Below, one piece after another: positions 18,031 through 28,027 of a stretch of 64,000 bases of DNA. Position 1 is the stretch's first letter, and the number at the start of each line of letters is the position of its first letter. A program made the position numbers and the translations under genes. This DNA is from Leptolyngbya sp. FACHB-321 (GTDB lineage: Bacteria; Cyanobacteriota; Cyanobacteriia; Leptolyngbyales; Leptolyngbyaceae). The notes under the pieces were generated by a model that saw only the letters and a program-made list of their open reading frames with translations, searched no databases and was not told the DNA's origin. The DNA lies in the NCBI RefSeq assembly GCF_014695975.1, contig NZ_JACJPI010000058.1, positions 372,001 to 436,000 on the forward strand. Reading direction: 5' to 3'.

Positions 18031-18438
18031 TTACCCCCGTCCCTGAAGCAATCGCACGAACCAGACAGCAAGCCAACCTAATAGGGCGTACACGACGATC
18101 GCAATCAGCACATTCACATCAAAGATATTTGCGCCGCCACCCGTTACCGGACTGATAAACAAGGTGGAGAATGGTGCCACGAAAGGAGCTGAGAGGTTAT
18201 AGATGACTTGGGCAAATGTGTTGTCGGTATTTGCACCCAAGACACGCAATAAGAAGCGTAGCCCCAGCAGAATTTCTAAAAGCCCTACAAAAAAATAAAT
18301 GCTATTGATGATCCAGTTTGCTGTTGTTGCTCTGCGGGCAAGCTCAAGCCGCTGCTCTTCTTGCCGAAGCTGTAAGGCTTCCTGTTGACGGCGTAGTTCT
18401 TGCTGACGCTTAAAGTTAGACGGATCGTTGGGATTCAT
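18031..18438 (-). CDS. YggT-family membrane protein
   Basis: A 135-residue protein. An N-terminal Q/E/R-rich helix (about 10-38, RQQEALQLRQEEQRLE) precedes two membrane segments: WIINSIYFFVGLLEILLGLR followed by FLLRVLGA, and VNVLIAIVVYALLGWLAVWF. The loop APFVAPFSTLF is the YggT-type signature. YggT-related proteins act in membrane, septum or chloroplast thylakoid organisation in some organisms; the role here is not known. The charged coiled N-terminus is a cyanobacterial extension. Confidence 0.75.
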   Translation of the reverse strand: MNPNDPSNFKRQQELRRQQEALQLRQEEQRLELARRATTANWIINSIYFFVGLLEILLGLRFLLRVLGANTDNTFAQVIYNLSAPFVAPFSTLFISPVTGGGANIFDVNVLIAIVVYALLGWLAVWFVRLLQGRG

Positions 18439-18981
18439 AACAGTACTCTCAATAAGACTAGTAGGCTGTCAGTTTTCAATCTGTGTGTAAAGATGCTTGA
18501 ACCATTGCTAATCTACTGCTTTCTGCCTCTGCTTACGCTCCATGTCCCAGGCGTTGTTTATCTATCTTTCACAGCAATTAACCACACAGAATCAGAATAG
18601 AGGGCTTCCCACACGCCTTATTTGCAGAAAGGTGCAAAATGGCAAACGCAAGGAAACGATCGCCAGAGCTATGACTGCTTCGCTGAACACCTTAACTCGC
18701 ATTCTTTGAAAGTACGCTTTGATATACTCCAGTTTCCCTTGTTGGAGCTTCAACATATAGCAGTCGAAGAGAAAGTTAGGACAGACATAAACCTTGAAAC
18801 TTCCTTTGAGCAAGGGTTTCCATTCGTCCTTTATCCTTCATCCTCTCGCTCTTGCTCTTAGCGAATTTAGTAGCGGCAAGCGGCTAGAACGAAAGCGGTC
18901 AATACGAAACCAACCCACACATACCATGACATTCGGCACGCTTTCCATACAGGAACGCTAGAGTGGGCTGTTAGATCCCTT
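18439..18981. other. Intergenic region with dispersed repeat copy
   Basis: No gene supported. Contains repeat copy 2 (18754-18852). The remainder carries no recognised motif. Confidence 0.5.
18754..18852 (+). repeat. Dispersed ~100-bp repeat, copy 2 of 3
   Basis: Contains CAGTCGAAGAGAAAGTTAGG, then CTTCCTTTGAGCAAGGG and a TTATCCTTCATCCTCT tail. It matches the copies at 8567-8682 (inverted) and 28448-28547. Confidence 0.75.
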
Positions 18982-20115
18982 TTAACTCGACGCCGTTCTT
19001 TCTAGTTGACCGTTTATCGTTTGGCGTTGGGGTAGTTTAACGGTAATGCTTGTTCCTACGCCCTCTTCACTTTCTATGGCAATTTGCCCATTGTGCAAAT
19101 CCAAGCATCGTTTTACCATCGTCAGCCCTAGCCCAGTACCAGGAATATCGCCGACGTTATCTGCTCGCTGAAAAGGTTCAAATAAATGCTTTTGTGTATC
19201 AAGCGGAATGCCAATGCCCGTGTCTCGCACTTGGAACGTAACTTCTTCAGCCATGCAGGAAAGATCGAAATCGATCGGGCTACCTGGATGAGAATATTTG
19301 ACTGCGTTTGAAATTAAATTCGTCAGAATGTGTCTGAGGAGCTTAGGATCTAAACAAGCATCCTCACATTGCCCCTGGCTACGGAACGTGATGGCATGGT
19401 TTAATCCTGCACTAAATTGAACTTCCTCCACCAGTCCTCGACAGAACTCTTCTAAATCTAATGGTGCTGGCTCAAACCTTAAACTTCCGCCTTCGACGCG
19501 ACCCACAGACAATAGATCGTTCAACAATTGATCCATCGAGCGGACTGATTGTTGAATCATGTATAAGAATTCGCGTCGTCGTTCTTCTGTTAGCCTGTGA
19601 TTTTCCTGCTCAAGTAGTTGGGCACAACTCAAAATCGATGTCATTGGGCTTCTAAGCTCATGCGCTGCCATCGACCAGAACCGGGATCTTAGCTCACTCA
19701 ACTCTTTTTCTTTTTCTAGGGCGACCCGAATAGCCATTTCTGATAAGCGGCGGCGGAGTGCAATTTCGATCGCCACTTGTAAGTCTCGCTCATCAAACGG
19801 CTTCACGATATACCCAAAGGGTTCTGTTACTTTTGCCCGCTGTAGGGTGGTTGCATCAGCATAGGCTGACAAATAAATAACCGGCGTACCAAAAACGACT
19901 CGAATTTGTTCCGCTGCTTCGATACCATCCATGCGACCTTTGAGTCGGATATCCATCAAAACTAAATCGGGTCGGCATTCCGCTACCTTTTCAAGCGCTG
20001 CTTCTCCAGAGGCAACCGATGCGGCTACGACATACCCCAGCTTTTTTAAGCGCTTCTCGATGTCTCGAGCAACAACTCTTTCATCCTCAACAACTAAAAT
20101 CTTTTCAGCAGCCAC
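18982..20115 (-). CDS. Receiver-HisKA-HATPase signalling protein
   Basis: A 377-residue protein with an N-terminal receiver (about 5-120; phosphoacceptor Asp in LVLMDIRLKGRMDG, Lys in YIVKPFDERD), a HisKA helix pair (MAAHELRSPMTSILSCAQLL) and a HATPase_c domain (NLISNAVKYSHPG, then GTGLGLTMVKRCLDLHNG). It receives a phosphoryl group and can probably phosphorylate itself. It starts with GTG only a few bases after the stop of the upstream kinase gene at 20119, so the two form one operon and the upstream kinase is its likely phosphodonor. Confidence 0.9.
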   Translation of the reverse strand: MAAEKILVVEDERVVARDIEKRLKKLGYVVAASVASGEAALEKVAECRPDLVLMDIRLKGRMDGIEAAEQIRVVFGTPVIYLSAYADATTLQRAKVTEPFGYIVKPFDERDLQVAIEIALRRRLSEMAIRVALEKEKELSELRSRFWSMAAHELRSPMTSILSCAQLLEQENHRLTEERRREFLYMIQQSVRSMDQLLNDLLSVGRVEGGSLRFEPAPLDLEEFCRGLVEEVQFSAGLNHAITFRSQGQCEDACLDPKLLRHILTNLISNAVKYSHPGSPIDFDLSCMAEEVTFQVRDTGIGIPLDTQKHLFEPFQRADNVGDIPGTGLGLTMVKRCLDLHNGQIAIESEEGVGTSITVKLPQRQTINGQLERTASS

Positions 20116-20118
20116 TTA

Positions 20119-22320
20119 TTATCCCTTCCCAGTAGTTTCTAGTTCTGAAAATTGAATCGTAAAGGTTGTCCCCGTTCCGTTAGTCTGATGGCATTCGATC
20201 TTCCCCTCTAGCTGCTCGGTGAAGATACAGACTAATTCTAAGCCAAGTGATTCTGTGTTGCGGAAGTCTACGTCTGGTGGAAAGCCAATCCCATTATCTT
20301 GAACGGTTAATGTATAGCGATTGTCAGTGATGGGAGAAAGCTTAATGAAGATTTGGTTTTCTAACTTTGGGGCTGGAAAGGCATGTTTTAAGGCATTAGA
20401 AACTAACTCATTGATGATTAAGCCACAGGGGATGGCTGTATCAATATTGAGCCAAACGTCGATCGCCTCGGTGCTCAGCGTTGCAGACTGCGAACTCGCC
20501 GTATAAGACCGCAGCAGAGTGTCTGCTAAGTCGCGGATGTATTCATCAAAGTTTATCTTGAGCAGGTTATTCGATTGATGCAGCTTTTCATGAATCAGCG
20601 CCATGGAACGAATCCGGCTTTGGCTGTCCTTGAACAGTGCGAGCACTCGATCGTCCTTGATATAGTCTGATTGCAGTCTTAAGACACTCGAAATCACCTG
20701 GAGATTATTCTTGACCCGGTGATGGATTTCTTTCAGTAAGACTTCCTTTTCTTTCAAGGATTGCTTTAGTTGCTCCTCCGTTCGCTTGCGCTCCTTGAGT
20801 TCGTTCTGAACCTGCTGATACAGCTCTGATTGTTGAATGGCGATCGCCATATGTGTTGCCAGTTGCTTCAGTAGGTCAACTTCAAACTGCCGCCATCGTC
20901 TGGGTCCAGAGCAGTGATAGGCGCACAACAAACCCCACAGATGGTCTCCTTGCAGGATTGGTACGACTAAGCTAGCCCGAACATCATATAAAACCAGAAT
21001 GTCGATATGACACTGCGTTAAACCAGCAGTGTAAATATCCTCACAAACTTGAGTCCGTCCTTCTTTGTACGCCCGGGCGTAGTTTTGTCCAAAGCACGTA
21101 TCCCGAATGCTGCTGTTGAGTGCTGGTCTCCAGCCCTTCTCTACCGACTCGACTACGGTTGTGCCGCTCCAGTCAGGGTGAAACTGGTAGATAATCACTC
21201 GATCGCTTTTAAGGAACTGTCGGACCTCTTCTACACTCCTTTGAAGGATCTCATTAAGGTTAAGGGACTCCCGAATATGTAGCGCCATCGCAGCTAGAAT
21301 GCGGCTGCACTGCAATTGTTCTAGCAAACTTACCGGATTCTCTAGCAACTGAATGTCTAGGGTGGGTGCCGAGTTTGGATCGGGTTCGGCGCTTGAGACC
21401 TCAAACTGCTTGATCGATCGATGCAGTTGCTCTACAGCGTTGTGCATCTCGTCTATGTCCAACGCCTCCAGGAAACTTGTTGGTGAGACAACTCCTAAAA
21501 GCTCACCCTGATTACCGTACACCCCAAACCGCTGTACTTTTGTTTGCTGCATTTCCCAGTAGGCAACTAAGACTGATTCAGAGGACGCAAAGTGCAGGAA
21601 GGGAGCGCTCATCACTGCTTGAGCTTGTATCTGCGCTAAGTTCAGCCCTAACGCCCAAAGCTGAAGCATATGCCGCTCTAAAATTAATCCTACGGGGTGA
21701 GCATCATCCTGGCTATCGTCCGTTAGCACAATGTAATCAACTTGATGGTTCATCATCAGTTGAGCTAACTCAAAAATGGACGTTTTTGCGGGTGCTTGAA
21801 CAACTGGCGGAGAAACAAGCTCTGCTAAGGACTTTGCTTTTAGTAATTCGTCTAGCTGTAAGACATTACGAAGACTTGCCGGAGTAACGATGCCGAGCCA
21901 TTGCCCCTCCTCATTCATTACAGGCAGATGATGAATCTGATGTTGACGCAACTGAGCTAGGGCAGTAAAAACAGTTTGATCAGCCGCTTGAGTCAAGACA
22001 ATGGCAGGTTGTCGCACCACGTCAGCGATTTTTGTCGCCGTTAAATCTCGTCCTAAGACGATCGCCTGTAGTGCGTCTTGCTCGGCGAATACCCCCACGA
22101 CCTGCGTCCCTTCCACAATTAGAAGACCACTTGCGCGTGCTTCGCTCATCAATATGGTACTGAGCGAGAGTTCTAAACCTGGCAGAACGCAACTGCTCTG
22201 CGCTTTGCTCATCATCATGATTGCGTCACTAAGGGATGTATCAGGAGATACGGTCAGCGGACGTCGATCAATGGCAGGGTCTAACGACAGAAAAGAGTTT
22301 GATACGTTTTGCGAATTCAT
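20119..22320 (-). CDS. CBS-CBS-GAF-HisKA_2 sensor histidine kinase, candidate photoreceptor
   Basis: A 733-residue soluble sensor. ATG 22320 is preferred over a TTG 12 bases upstream. Two Bateman modules (four CBS motifs, about residues 20-290; for example QHQIHHLPVMNEEGQWLGIV) are followed by a phytochrome-like GAF (about 340-505), a short coiled coil and a HisKA_2-type dimerisation domain with EIHHRVKNNLQVISS (His at about 533-534), then HATPase_c (LVSNALKHAFP). The GAF domain carries Cys437-His438 in AGLTQCHIDILVLYDVRASL, the position of the bilin-attaching Cys-His of cyanobacteriochromes. CBS modules commonly bind adenine nucleotides. First gene of a two-gene operon. Confidence 0.9.
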   Translation of the reverse strand: MNSQNVSNSFLSLDPAIDRRPLTVSPDTSLSDAIMMMSKAQSSCVLPGLELSLSTILMSEARASGLLIVEGTQVVGVFAEQDALQAIVLGRDLTATKIADVVRQPAIVLTQAADQTVFTALAQLRQHQIHHLPVMNEEGQWLGIVTPASLRNVLQLDELLKAKSLAELVSPPVVQAPAKTSIFELAQLMMNHQVDYIVLTDDSQDDAHPVGLILERHMLQLWALGLNLAQIQAQAVMSAPFLHFASSESVLVAYWEMQQTKVQRFGVYGNQGELLGVVSPTSFLEALDIDEMHNAVEQLHRSIKQFEVSSAEPDPNSAPTLDIQLLENPVSLLEQLQCSRILAAMALHIRESLNLNEILQRSVEEVRQFLKSDRVIIYQFHPDWSGTTVVESVEKGWRPALNSSIRDTCFGQNYARAYKEGRTQVCEDIYTAGLTQCHIDILVLYDVRASLVVPILQGDHLWGLLCAYHCSGPRRWRQFEVDLLKQLATHMAIAIQQSELYQQVQNELKERKRTEEQLKQSLKEKEVLLKEIHHRVKNNLQVISSVLRLQSDYIKDDRVLALFKDSQSRIRSMALIHEKLHQSNNLLKINFDEYIRDLADTLLRSYTASSQSATLSTEAIDVWLNIDTAIPCGLIINELVSNALKHAFPAPKLENQIFIKLSPITDNRYTLTVQDNGIGFPPDVDFRNTESLGLELVCIFTEQLEGKIECHQTNGTGTTFTIQFSELETTGKG

Positions 22321-22332
22321 ACAAACGGTCAA

Positions 22333-23162
22333 TTTTTAGCGACAGGTGCTGTATTGGCGCAGGACTCAAAGGGAATTAGCAGAGAAAAAGAGGTGAAAGA
22401 GAATAAAGCCTAGCTGACCCTATTCTATTTAAAGATGGAGAAAAATTTATGGTTAGTTTTCTACCGCATGAGCAAAACAGTCTGCCTACAGACTTTACGA
22501 ATACTATTCCCCGCAAACCTTCAGGGTTTACAGCTCTGCTCAAGTTCCCTTAAAGAGACACTAGGGCTATGAAAGCAGAACTGTTATGAAGCAGGAAGGC
22601 TAATGATCTGGAAGCTTTGCAGCGAGATGCTTTAAATCTCAATATTTCTTTATAAAACTTAGTCTTTTGCAAAGGTCTCGTCAGCGCGATCGTCATACTA
22701 CAAGATCGCAATGCTATTACCTGTGCTTGAGATTGTTTTTAGTGCTTGAAGGCTTTAAGTTCTGAGTCGCGATCGTTAAAAAGTGCTTTATCACACTTGG
22801 AATCTGCTCACCGTTCTTTAAAGCGAAAGTTTGCATCCTAAGAAACTGACGAAAGATTTAAATAGGGCATTTTTAGTGGTGTCTCGATCGCAAAGGCAGA
22901 AGATTGCACATTTTTGTTTCGCTAGCAAGCGTGATGAACTTTCTGTGAGGATGCTTGACAAACGATCCTGTTTATCTAGGCGTGGTAAGTTTTACAGGCA
23001 ATTTCTCTCTCGCAAAATTGGAGTCTTTTTTAACTCGATTTAACCCTTGCTTCACGTTCCCATAACTAAGGAATGGGATTATCAATAAGGTTGAAGTTTA
23101 TGGGCTTGAGAAAGATTTTAATCAATTTTTTCTTAAATTGCCTGAGGTAAGTTTTCGGTTTT
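22333..23162. other. Long intergenic region between divergent genes
   Basis: About 830 bases with at most one weak small ORF (22449-22553). It must contain the promoters of the minus-strand kinase operon and of the plus-strand exported protein. No riboswitch, tRNA or repeat is recognised. Confidence 0.5.
22449..22553 (+). CDS. Possible 34-residue peptide
   Basis: ATG 22449 follows GATGGAG with an eight-base spacer; the frame MVSFLPHEQNSLPTDF runs to TAA at 22551. Only the ribosome-binding site supports it. No hydrophobic segment. It may equally be chance. Confidence 0.2.
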   Translation: MVSFLPHEQNSLPTDFTNTIPRKPSGFTALLKFP

Positions 23163-23684
23163 ATGGCGCAAAAGATTTTAATTCGCCAGCTTCTCATTGC
23201 TTTAACGGCGGCGTGGAGTCTGGAACTGCTTAAGGGTAGTTATCAACCTGCACATGCAGAAATGCAAGGTCTCGTAATTGAGCTACCTGTATATGGTCAA
23301 GCCGTACCTGGTAGTTTAACGGCGCAAGCAGAATTATTAGTTAGCAGTGCTATTGAGCGTCAATTCAAACAAAATCCTGGCTTGTCAACGATTCAAGTTG
23401 TTGTTACGGGCGATCGAAATGGTGAAATCATACCAATTCTGACGACAACAGCTTCTCGCGCTCAGTGGCAAGCAAATCCACAGGTAAAAGCTTGGACTAA
23501 GTACTACAGTGCGTCCTACGCACTTCTGCAACGGCATGAGCAGAAAACAGAAGTAGCTGTATCTTCCCCAGCCAGTGCCATTGCTAGCAGTAACCTGAAC
23601 GATACCGCCCAGATCGATGCAGCCTTTGATTCAGGCGTTCTCACTGGGCAAGCGGCTCAGAAATACCTGAATGACTTGGATTGA
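23163..23684 (+). CDS. Exported hypothetical protein
   Basis: A 173-residue protein with a signal peptide of roughly 32 residues (MAQKILIRQLLIALTAAWSL, cleavage likely after AHA). The mature part has a small alpha/beta domain (LLVSSAIERQFKQNPGLSTI, then VVVTGDRNGEIIPILTTTAS) and a flexible C-terminus. It resembles cyanobacterial exported proteins of unknown function. It precedes the PhoX-type gene by about 210 bases in the same direction, which could indicate shared phosphate-related expression, but this is speculation. Confidence 0.65.
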   Translation: MAQKILIRQLLIALTAAWSLELLKGSYQPAHAEMQGLVIELPVYGQAVPGSLTAQAELLVSSAIERQFKQNPGLSTIQVVVTGDRNGEIIPILTTTASRAQWQANPQVKAWTKYYSASYALLQRHEQKTEVAVSSPASAIASSNLNDTAQIDAAFDSGVLTGQAAQKYLNDLD

Positions 23685-23893
23685 TTTTTGGGTTGCCGAA
23701 CTAATGTGATTCACACGTAAACGTCATCACGCTGCTAGTAGCAAAACGTTCTAGCCGTTGATGAATGCGGTTTTACAGAAGGACTAAGCTGCAAGTTTTG
23801 AGTTAGGGAGATTAGCTGTGCGTTAGTGCAAAGTCGAGCTTCGTCCACGTTTTCAATAGTTCAATACGATTCAATATGGAGAGGAGAACACAG

Positions 23894-25789
23894 ATGATTC
23901 ATGACAATGGCAGCAGTAATAAGTCGGGTAATCGTTCCTTTGAAGATGTTCTGAATGTCAGGATGTCTCGACGGAGCACCCTTGCTCGCGGAGCAGCCTT
24001 ATCCGCTACTGGCTTTTTAGCAGCGCTGGCTGGCAACAAGCTTTTTGCTCCAGGTGCTGAGGCAGCTACAGCTCAGGGCTTTAGTAATACCGTGGCTCAA
24101 GGGGCTGGAACTGCGATCGCCCAGGCTGGTGGGAGCCAGTTGATTAATTTTGCCTTTCTTCCCGCTGCTGCGGCAACGGGTCCCGTTCCCAACATTTCGT
24201 CCGACTATCAGTATGATGTGCTGATTCCCTGGGGCACCCCACTGCAGCCGGGTGGTCCTGTCTATGATGGCAATCCGGCTACGCGACCCACTGCGGAGCA
24301 ACAAACTCAACAGGTGGGTATTGGTCATGATGGGATGTGGCTTTTCCCAATTGGCACAGGCAATGATCACGGCATCCTTGCTATCAACCACGAATACGGT
24401 ACAAATCAGCATGTCTTAGGCAAAGAGGTACCAGCAAGTCTTGAAGATGTGCGTCTGTCTCAACATGCCCATGGCGTATCAGTTGTTGAAATTAAGAAGA
24501 CCAACGGCAAGTGGCAGGTCGCCAAGAGCAATAAGTCTAGACGCATCCATGGCAATACACCTGTAACCTTTAGCGGCCCCGTAGCCGGAAGTGCACTGCT
24601 GAAGACGGCGGCGGGAAATGCTCCCCTAGGCACGTTGAATAACTGCTCCAACGGTAAAACACCTTGGGGCACCTACTTGACCTGTGAGGAGAACTTCAAC
24701 GGGTACTTTGGTGCAACGGGTCAGTGGACACGATCGCCAGCACAAGCCCGCTACGGCTTTAGTGCAGCAGGTGCTGGCTATGGTTGGCACCTTTTTGACC
24801 CTCGTTTCGATCTCTCAAACCCTAGCTATAAAAATGAAGAGAACCGCTTTGGTTGGGTGGTTGAGATTGATCCAATGAATCCGGCTCAAACACCTGTGAA
24901 GCGCACTGCGCTGGGCCGCTTCAAGCATGAAAATGCAGAGCTTGTGATTGGCAAAAGCAAGCGTGCCGTCGTCTATATGGGTGATGACGAACGTTTTGAC
25001 TATATCTATAAGTTTGTTTCAGACGGCAACTGGCGTTTGATGCAGGCTCGTGGTATCAGTCCTCTCGATCAGGGCAAGCTCTACGTTGCTAAGTTTAATG
25101 ATGATGGCACAGGCAACTGGCTAGAACTGACGATCGATAACCCCGTGCTGAAAGCTAAGTTTGCAGACCAGGCTGAAGTGCTGACCTACACCCGTCTCGC
25201 TGCCGATGCCCTGGGTGCCACACGCATGGATCGTCCAGAATGGATTGCTGCTGCCCCCAATGGCGACATCTACTGCACCCTCACTAACAACACCCAACGG
25301 ACAGCACCGGATGCCCCTAACCCCTTAGCGCCAAACCCTTTTGGTCACATTATTAAGTGGAGAGATCGGAATAACCACGTTGGTCTCACCTTCAAATGGG
25401 ACATTGTTGTTCTTGCCAAAGATACTCACAGTATCGAGAAGAGTGCTTTTGGTAGCCCAGATGGTCTCTGGGGCGATCCAGATGGTCGGCTCTTTATTCA
25501 AACCGACGGCAATCAACCAACTGTGAATGGTGTGCAGCTAAATGACCAGATGCTCGTTGCTGACCCAAACACGGATGAAATTCGCCGGATCTTCTCGGGG
25601 GTAACAGGCTCTGAAGTTACAGGTATTACAGTCACACCTGATCGCCGCACTATGTTTGTCAACCTCCAGCATCCCGGTGATGGCGATCCCAGCGTGACAA
25701 ACTTCCCAGCACCACAAGGTAGTGGAAGAGTACCCCGCGACTCAACCATTGTCATCACCCGGAAGAACGGCGGCATCATCGGTTCTTAA
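23894..25789 (+). CDS. phoX: PhoX-family phosphatase (DUF839), Tat-exported
   Basis: A 631-residue exported phosphatase. ATG 23894 has an excellent GGAGAGGAG seven bases upstream and is chosen over ATG 23876. The N-terminus holds a twin-arginine signal (SRRSTLARGAALSATGFLA) with cleavage near AEA. The mature protein shows DUF839/PhoX motifs: NHEYGTNQHVLG, CSNGKTPWGTYLTCEENFNG, ALGRFKHENAELV, MGDDERFDYIYKF and SPDGLWGDPDGRLFIQTDGN. Characterised PhoX enzymes are Ca/Fe-dependent monoesterases that release phosphate from organic phosphate; folding before export suits Tat. No clear Pho box is seen upstream. A terminator follows at 25871. Confidence 0.88.
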   Translation: MIHDNGSSNKSGNRSFEDVLNVRMSRRSTLARGAALSATGFLAALAGNKLFAPGAEAATAQGFSNTVAQGAGTAIAQAGGSQLINFAFLPAAAATGPVPNISSDYQYDVLIPWGTPLQPGGPVYDGNPATRPTAEQQTQQVGIGHDGMWLFPIGTGNDHGILAINHEYGTNQHVLGKEVPASLEDVRLSQHAHGVSVVEIKKTNGKWQVAKSNKSRRIHGNTPVTFSGPVAGSALLKTAAGNAPLGTLNNCSNGKTPWGTYLTCEENFNGYFGATGQWTRSPAQARYGFSAAGAGYGWHLFDPRFDLSNPSYKNEENRFGWVVEIDPMNPAQTPVKRTALGRFKHENAELVIGKSKRAVVYMGDDERFDYIYKFVSDGNWRLMQARGISPLDQGKLYVAKFNDDGTGNWLELTIDNPVLKAKFADQAEVLTYTRLAADALGATRMDRPEWIAAAPNGDIYCTLTNNTQRTAPDAPNPLAPNPFGHIIKWRDRNNHVGLTFKWDIVVLAKDTHSIEKSAFGSPDGLWGDPDGRLFIQTDGNQPTVNGVQLNDQMLVADPNTDEIRRIFSGVTGSEVTGITVTPDRRTMFVNLQHPGDGDPSVTNFPAPQGSGRVPRDSTIVITRKNGGIIGS

Positions 25790-26365
25790 CAGGGCAGAGC
25801 TAACGAAGCTACTGTTGGCGCGTTACGAAAGATGAGGAAAAGTCTCTAACTTCCTGTTTGTAACTGCAATGGGGTGTTGAAATTATTTCAACACCCCATC
25901 TTTACAAGAATTGGAGTTCAGCCAAATTGACTTTTAGCTAGCGAATGCGTCAATAGCCTCTAGCGTGATACCAGCAACAATCAAATTTTGGTTGACAAGG
26001 CCGCAAGTCAGGTGGGTGCATTGCCTGGAGCTATACCAATTCCCTTTTTACACGCTACAAACCAAGATCCCCCGACTACGGCTTCCTTCATAGGGGAAAT
26101 TGAGAGTGCTGAAACGGGGAATGCTGTAGCCAGCACTTTTTGTTGAAATTGGTCTGACTGCCTCTTCTCAAGCTTTTCCTGAATGAAGTGATAGCGTCCG
26201 TAGATAGCCGAGTGGCGCGCTGGCTGCATGACTGCGGCAACGTAGAGAAGACTTGAGCATCGAGACATTAGTTTTAAGGGGCTGTGCAAAGAACCCCAGA
26301 AAAGGCTCCACCCTGTGAAAGACCGCAACAGATTCACCTCAGTAGCAAGTTGATTAAGGAATTTT
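25790..26365. other. Intergenic region, possibly with decayed coding sequence
   Basis: Contains a terminator (25871-25897). On the minus strand, frame pieces such as NQNLIVAGITLEAIDAF (ending about 25939) and a 73-residue open frame at 26008-26229 look somewhat protein-like, but no intact gene with a ribosome-binding site is visible. Confidence 0.35.
25871..25897 (+). terminator. Terminator of the PhoX-type gene
   Basis: Perfect inverted repeat GGGGTGTTGAAAT / ATTTCAACACCCC (25871-25897) with a minimal loop, followed by ATCTTT. Confidence 0.8.
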
Positions 26366-28027
26366 ATGCAAACGCTTACTCCTCCCACGTCTGTCTTTAA
26401 GCAACTGAAGAATCGTGAGATTACTTGTGAAGAAGCGCTGAAACTGCTGGTTAATCACCAAGGTGTGATCAGATTCGATCTGCTGGATGCCGAAGTGAGC
26501 GATCGCTTCTTCCGCCAGATTTCTGATCGCAGCTCGCTTCATCCAGTGGTGCCACTGCTGCTATGGCGCAACTGTTATTACCTGGGTAGCCCGTTGCCGA
26601 TGTCGGCTGAAGCAGTGCAGCGGATCAGCGATCGACTGGCAACCGAGATCAAAATCATTCCCATCCATGAGAAGAGTTACCGCGACTGGTTTCGCTTACA
26701 AAACCTGGACACAAACCGGATCTGCGGCACAAATTTTGCTAATCCCCTCACTGGCAAGTTTGAACAAGAAGACATTACGCAAACGACAGAACTCTATCTT
26801 TCGCAAACAGATAACCAGATTGAGCGCATTAGAGCCATCATTGCCGGCGCACTGAGGAACCGCGCTAGTGATATTCACTTGGAACCGACTGAGGTTGGCT
26901 TGCGCGTGCGTTACCGCATTGATGGTATTCTCCGCCATGTCACAACCCTCCCGCCAGACATTAGCCGTCGAGCGATCGTCTCGCTCAAAGTCATGTGTGA
27001 TATGGATATCTCAGAAAGCCGTCGCCCGCAAGATGGACGCATTGGCGAAAAATACACCTCTGGACAGGAAGAACAGGGGTTGGATCTGCGGGTCAGTACC
27101 CTACCATGCGTGAGCGGCAAAAAAGGTGAACCGGGTGAGAAAGCAGTCTTACGGTTACTGCGTCAGCAAAACACGTTCAACACGATCGATGACTTAGGTT
27201 TTTCTCAAGAGACGTTGCCCATCTACAAAAGCTGGCTAGAACAGCCGCAGGGCATGGTCATCTTTACAGGACCGACTGGTTCTGGCAAAACCAGCACCCT
27301 CTACACCAGCTTGTTAGCTATCTCGACGGAATCCGTCAACATTGTTACGGTCGAAGATCCGGTGGAGTATGTTCTTTCAGGCATTACCCAAACCCAGGTC
27401 AATGAGGCAGCAGGCATGACCTTTGCAAGTGGGTTGCGGGCGATTCTTCGTCAAGATCCCGACATTGTGATGCTAGGCGAAATCCGGGATAGCGAAACCG
27501 CCGAAACGGGCATTCGTGCCGCCTTAACAGGTCATTTAGTCTTGACCACCTTGCATACTAACGATGCCGTTGGGGCGATTCCCCGTCTCAAAGATATTGG
27601 ACCCGATCCAGGGCTCATCAGCGATGCGCTCCTAGGGGTCGTGGCTCAACGCCTGGTGCGGCGGGTGTGTCCTCATTGTGCTGAGGCTCATGTGCCAACG
27701 GATGCCGAGCTAAACGTTCTGGGTTTAAAGCGTGAGGAAGCCAATACACAAGCTTGGCGACGCGGCAAGGGTTGTTCTCATTGCTTTAACTCTGGTTACT
27801 TAGGGCGAGAAGCGGTGATTGAGCTACTCCATGTTGATGACACCGTGCGCCAAATCATTTACGAAGGTTCGCTGACGCAGCTTAACCGTTATCTTAGCGA
27901 GATTCGCTTTGCTTCCTTTCGGGTGGCAGCGACCGAAAAAGTGACCACTGGCGTCACCACTGTCGAAGAGGTTAAACGGGTACTGCCCCACAGTGCTTTA
28001 AGCCGTAAGACTGCCTTAGAGCGATAG
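26366..28027 (+). CDS. PilB/GspE-type secretion ATPase
   Basis: A 553-residue cytoplasmic ATPase that drives type IV pilus extension or type II secretion. An N-terminal MshEN-like region (about 1-150) precedes the N2 domain and the ATPase core: Walker A GPTGSGKTSTLY, Asp box VNIVTVEDPVEY, Walker B DPDIVMLGEIRD and His box ALTGHLVLTTLHTNDA. The Zn-binding tetracysteine (CPHC ... CSHC) typical of extension ATPases is present. It is an orphan: no pilT, pilC or pilin gene is nearby, so it is probably a second PilB paralogue rather than part of the main pilus operon. Confidence 0.88.
   Translation: MQTLTPPTSVFKQLKNREITCEEALKLLVNHQGVIRFDLLDAEVSDRFFRQISDRSSLHPVVPLLLWRNCYYLGSPLPMSAEAVQRISDRLATEIKIIPIHEKSYRDWFRLQNLDTNRICGTNFANPLTGKFEQEDITQTTELYLSQTDNQIERIRAIIAGALRNRASDIHLEPTEVGLRVRYRIDGILRHVTTLPPDISRRAIVSLKVMCDMDISESRRPQDGRIGEKYTSGQEEQGLDLRVSTLPCVSGKKGEPGEKAVLRLLRQQNTFNTIDDLGFSQETLPIYKSWLEQPQGMVIFTGPTGSGKTSTLYTSLLAISTESVNIVTVEDPVEYVLSGITQTQVNEAAGMTFASGLRAILRQDPDIVMLGEIRDSETAETGIRAALTGHLVLTTLHTNDAVGAIPRLKDIGPDPGLISDALLGVVAQRLVRRVCPHCAEAHVPTDAELNVLGLKREEANTQAWRRGKGCSHCFNSGYLGREAVIELLHVDDTVRQIIYEGSLTQLNRYLSEIRFASFRVAATEKVTTGVTTVEEVKRVLPHSALSRKTALER

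Noticed and set aside
22831-23043. Plus-strand open frame of 70 residues upstream of the exported protein
   Set aside because: Non-standard start, no Shine-Dalgarno, Lys/Arg-rich composition typical of chance frames.
26008-26229. Minus-strand frame starting MQPARHSAIYGRYHF
   Set aside because: Looks partly protein-like, but there is no ribosome-binding site and no known motif; kept only as a note on the intergenic region.
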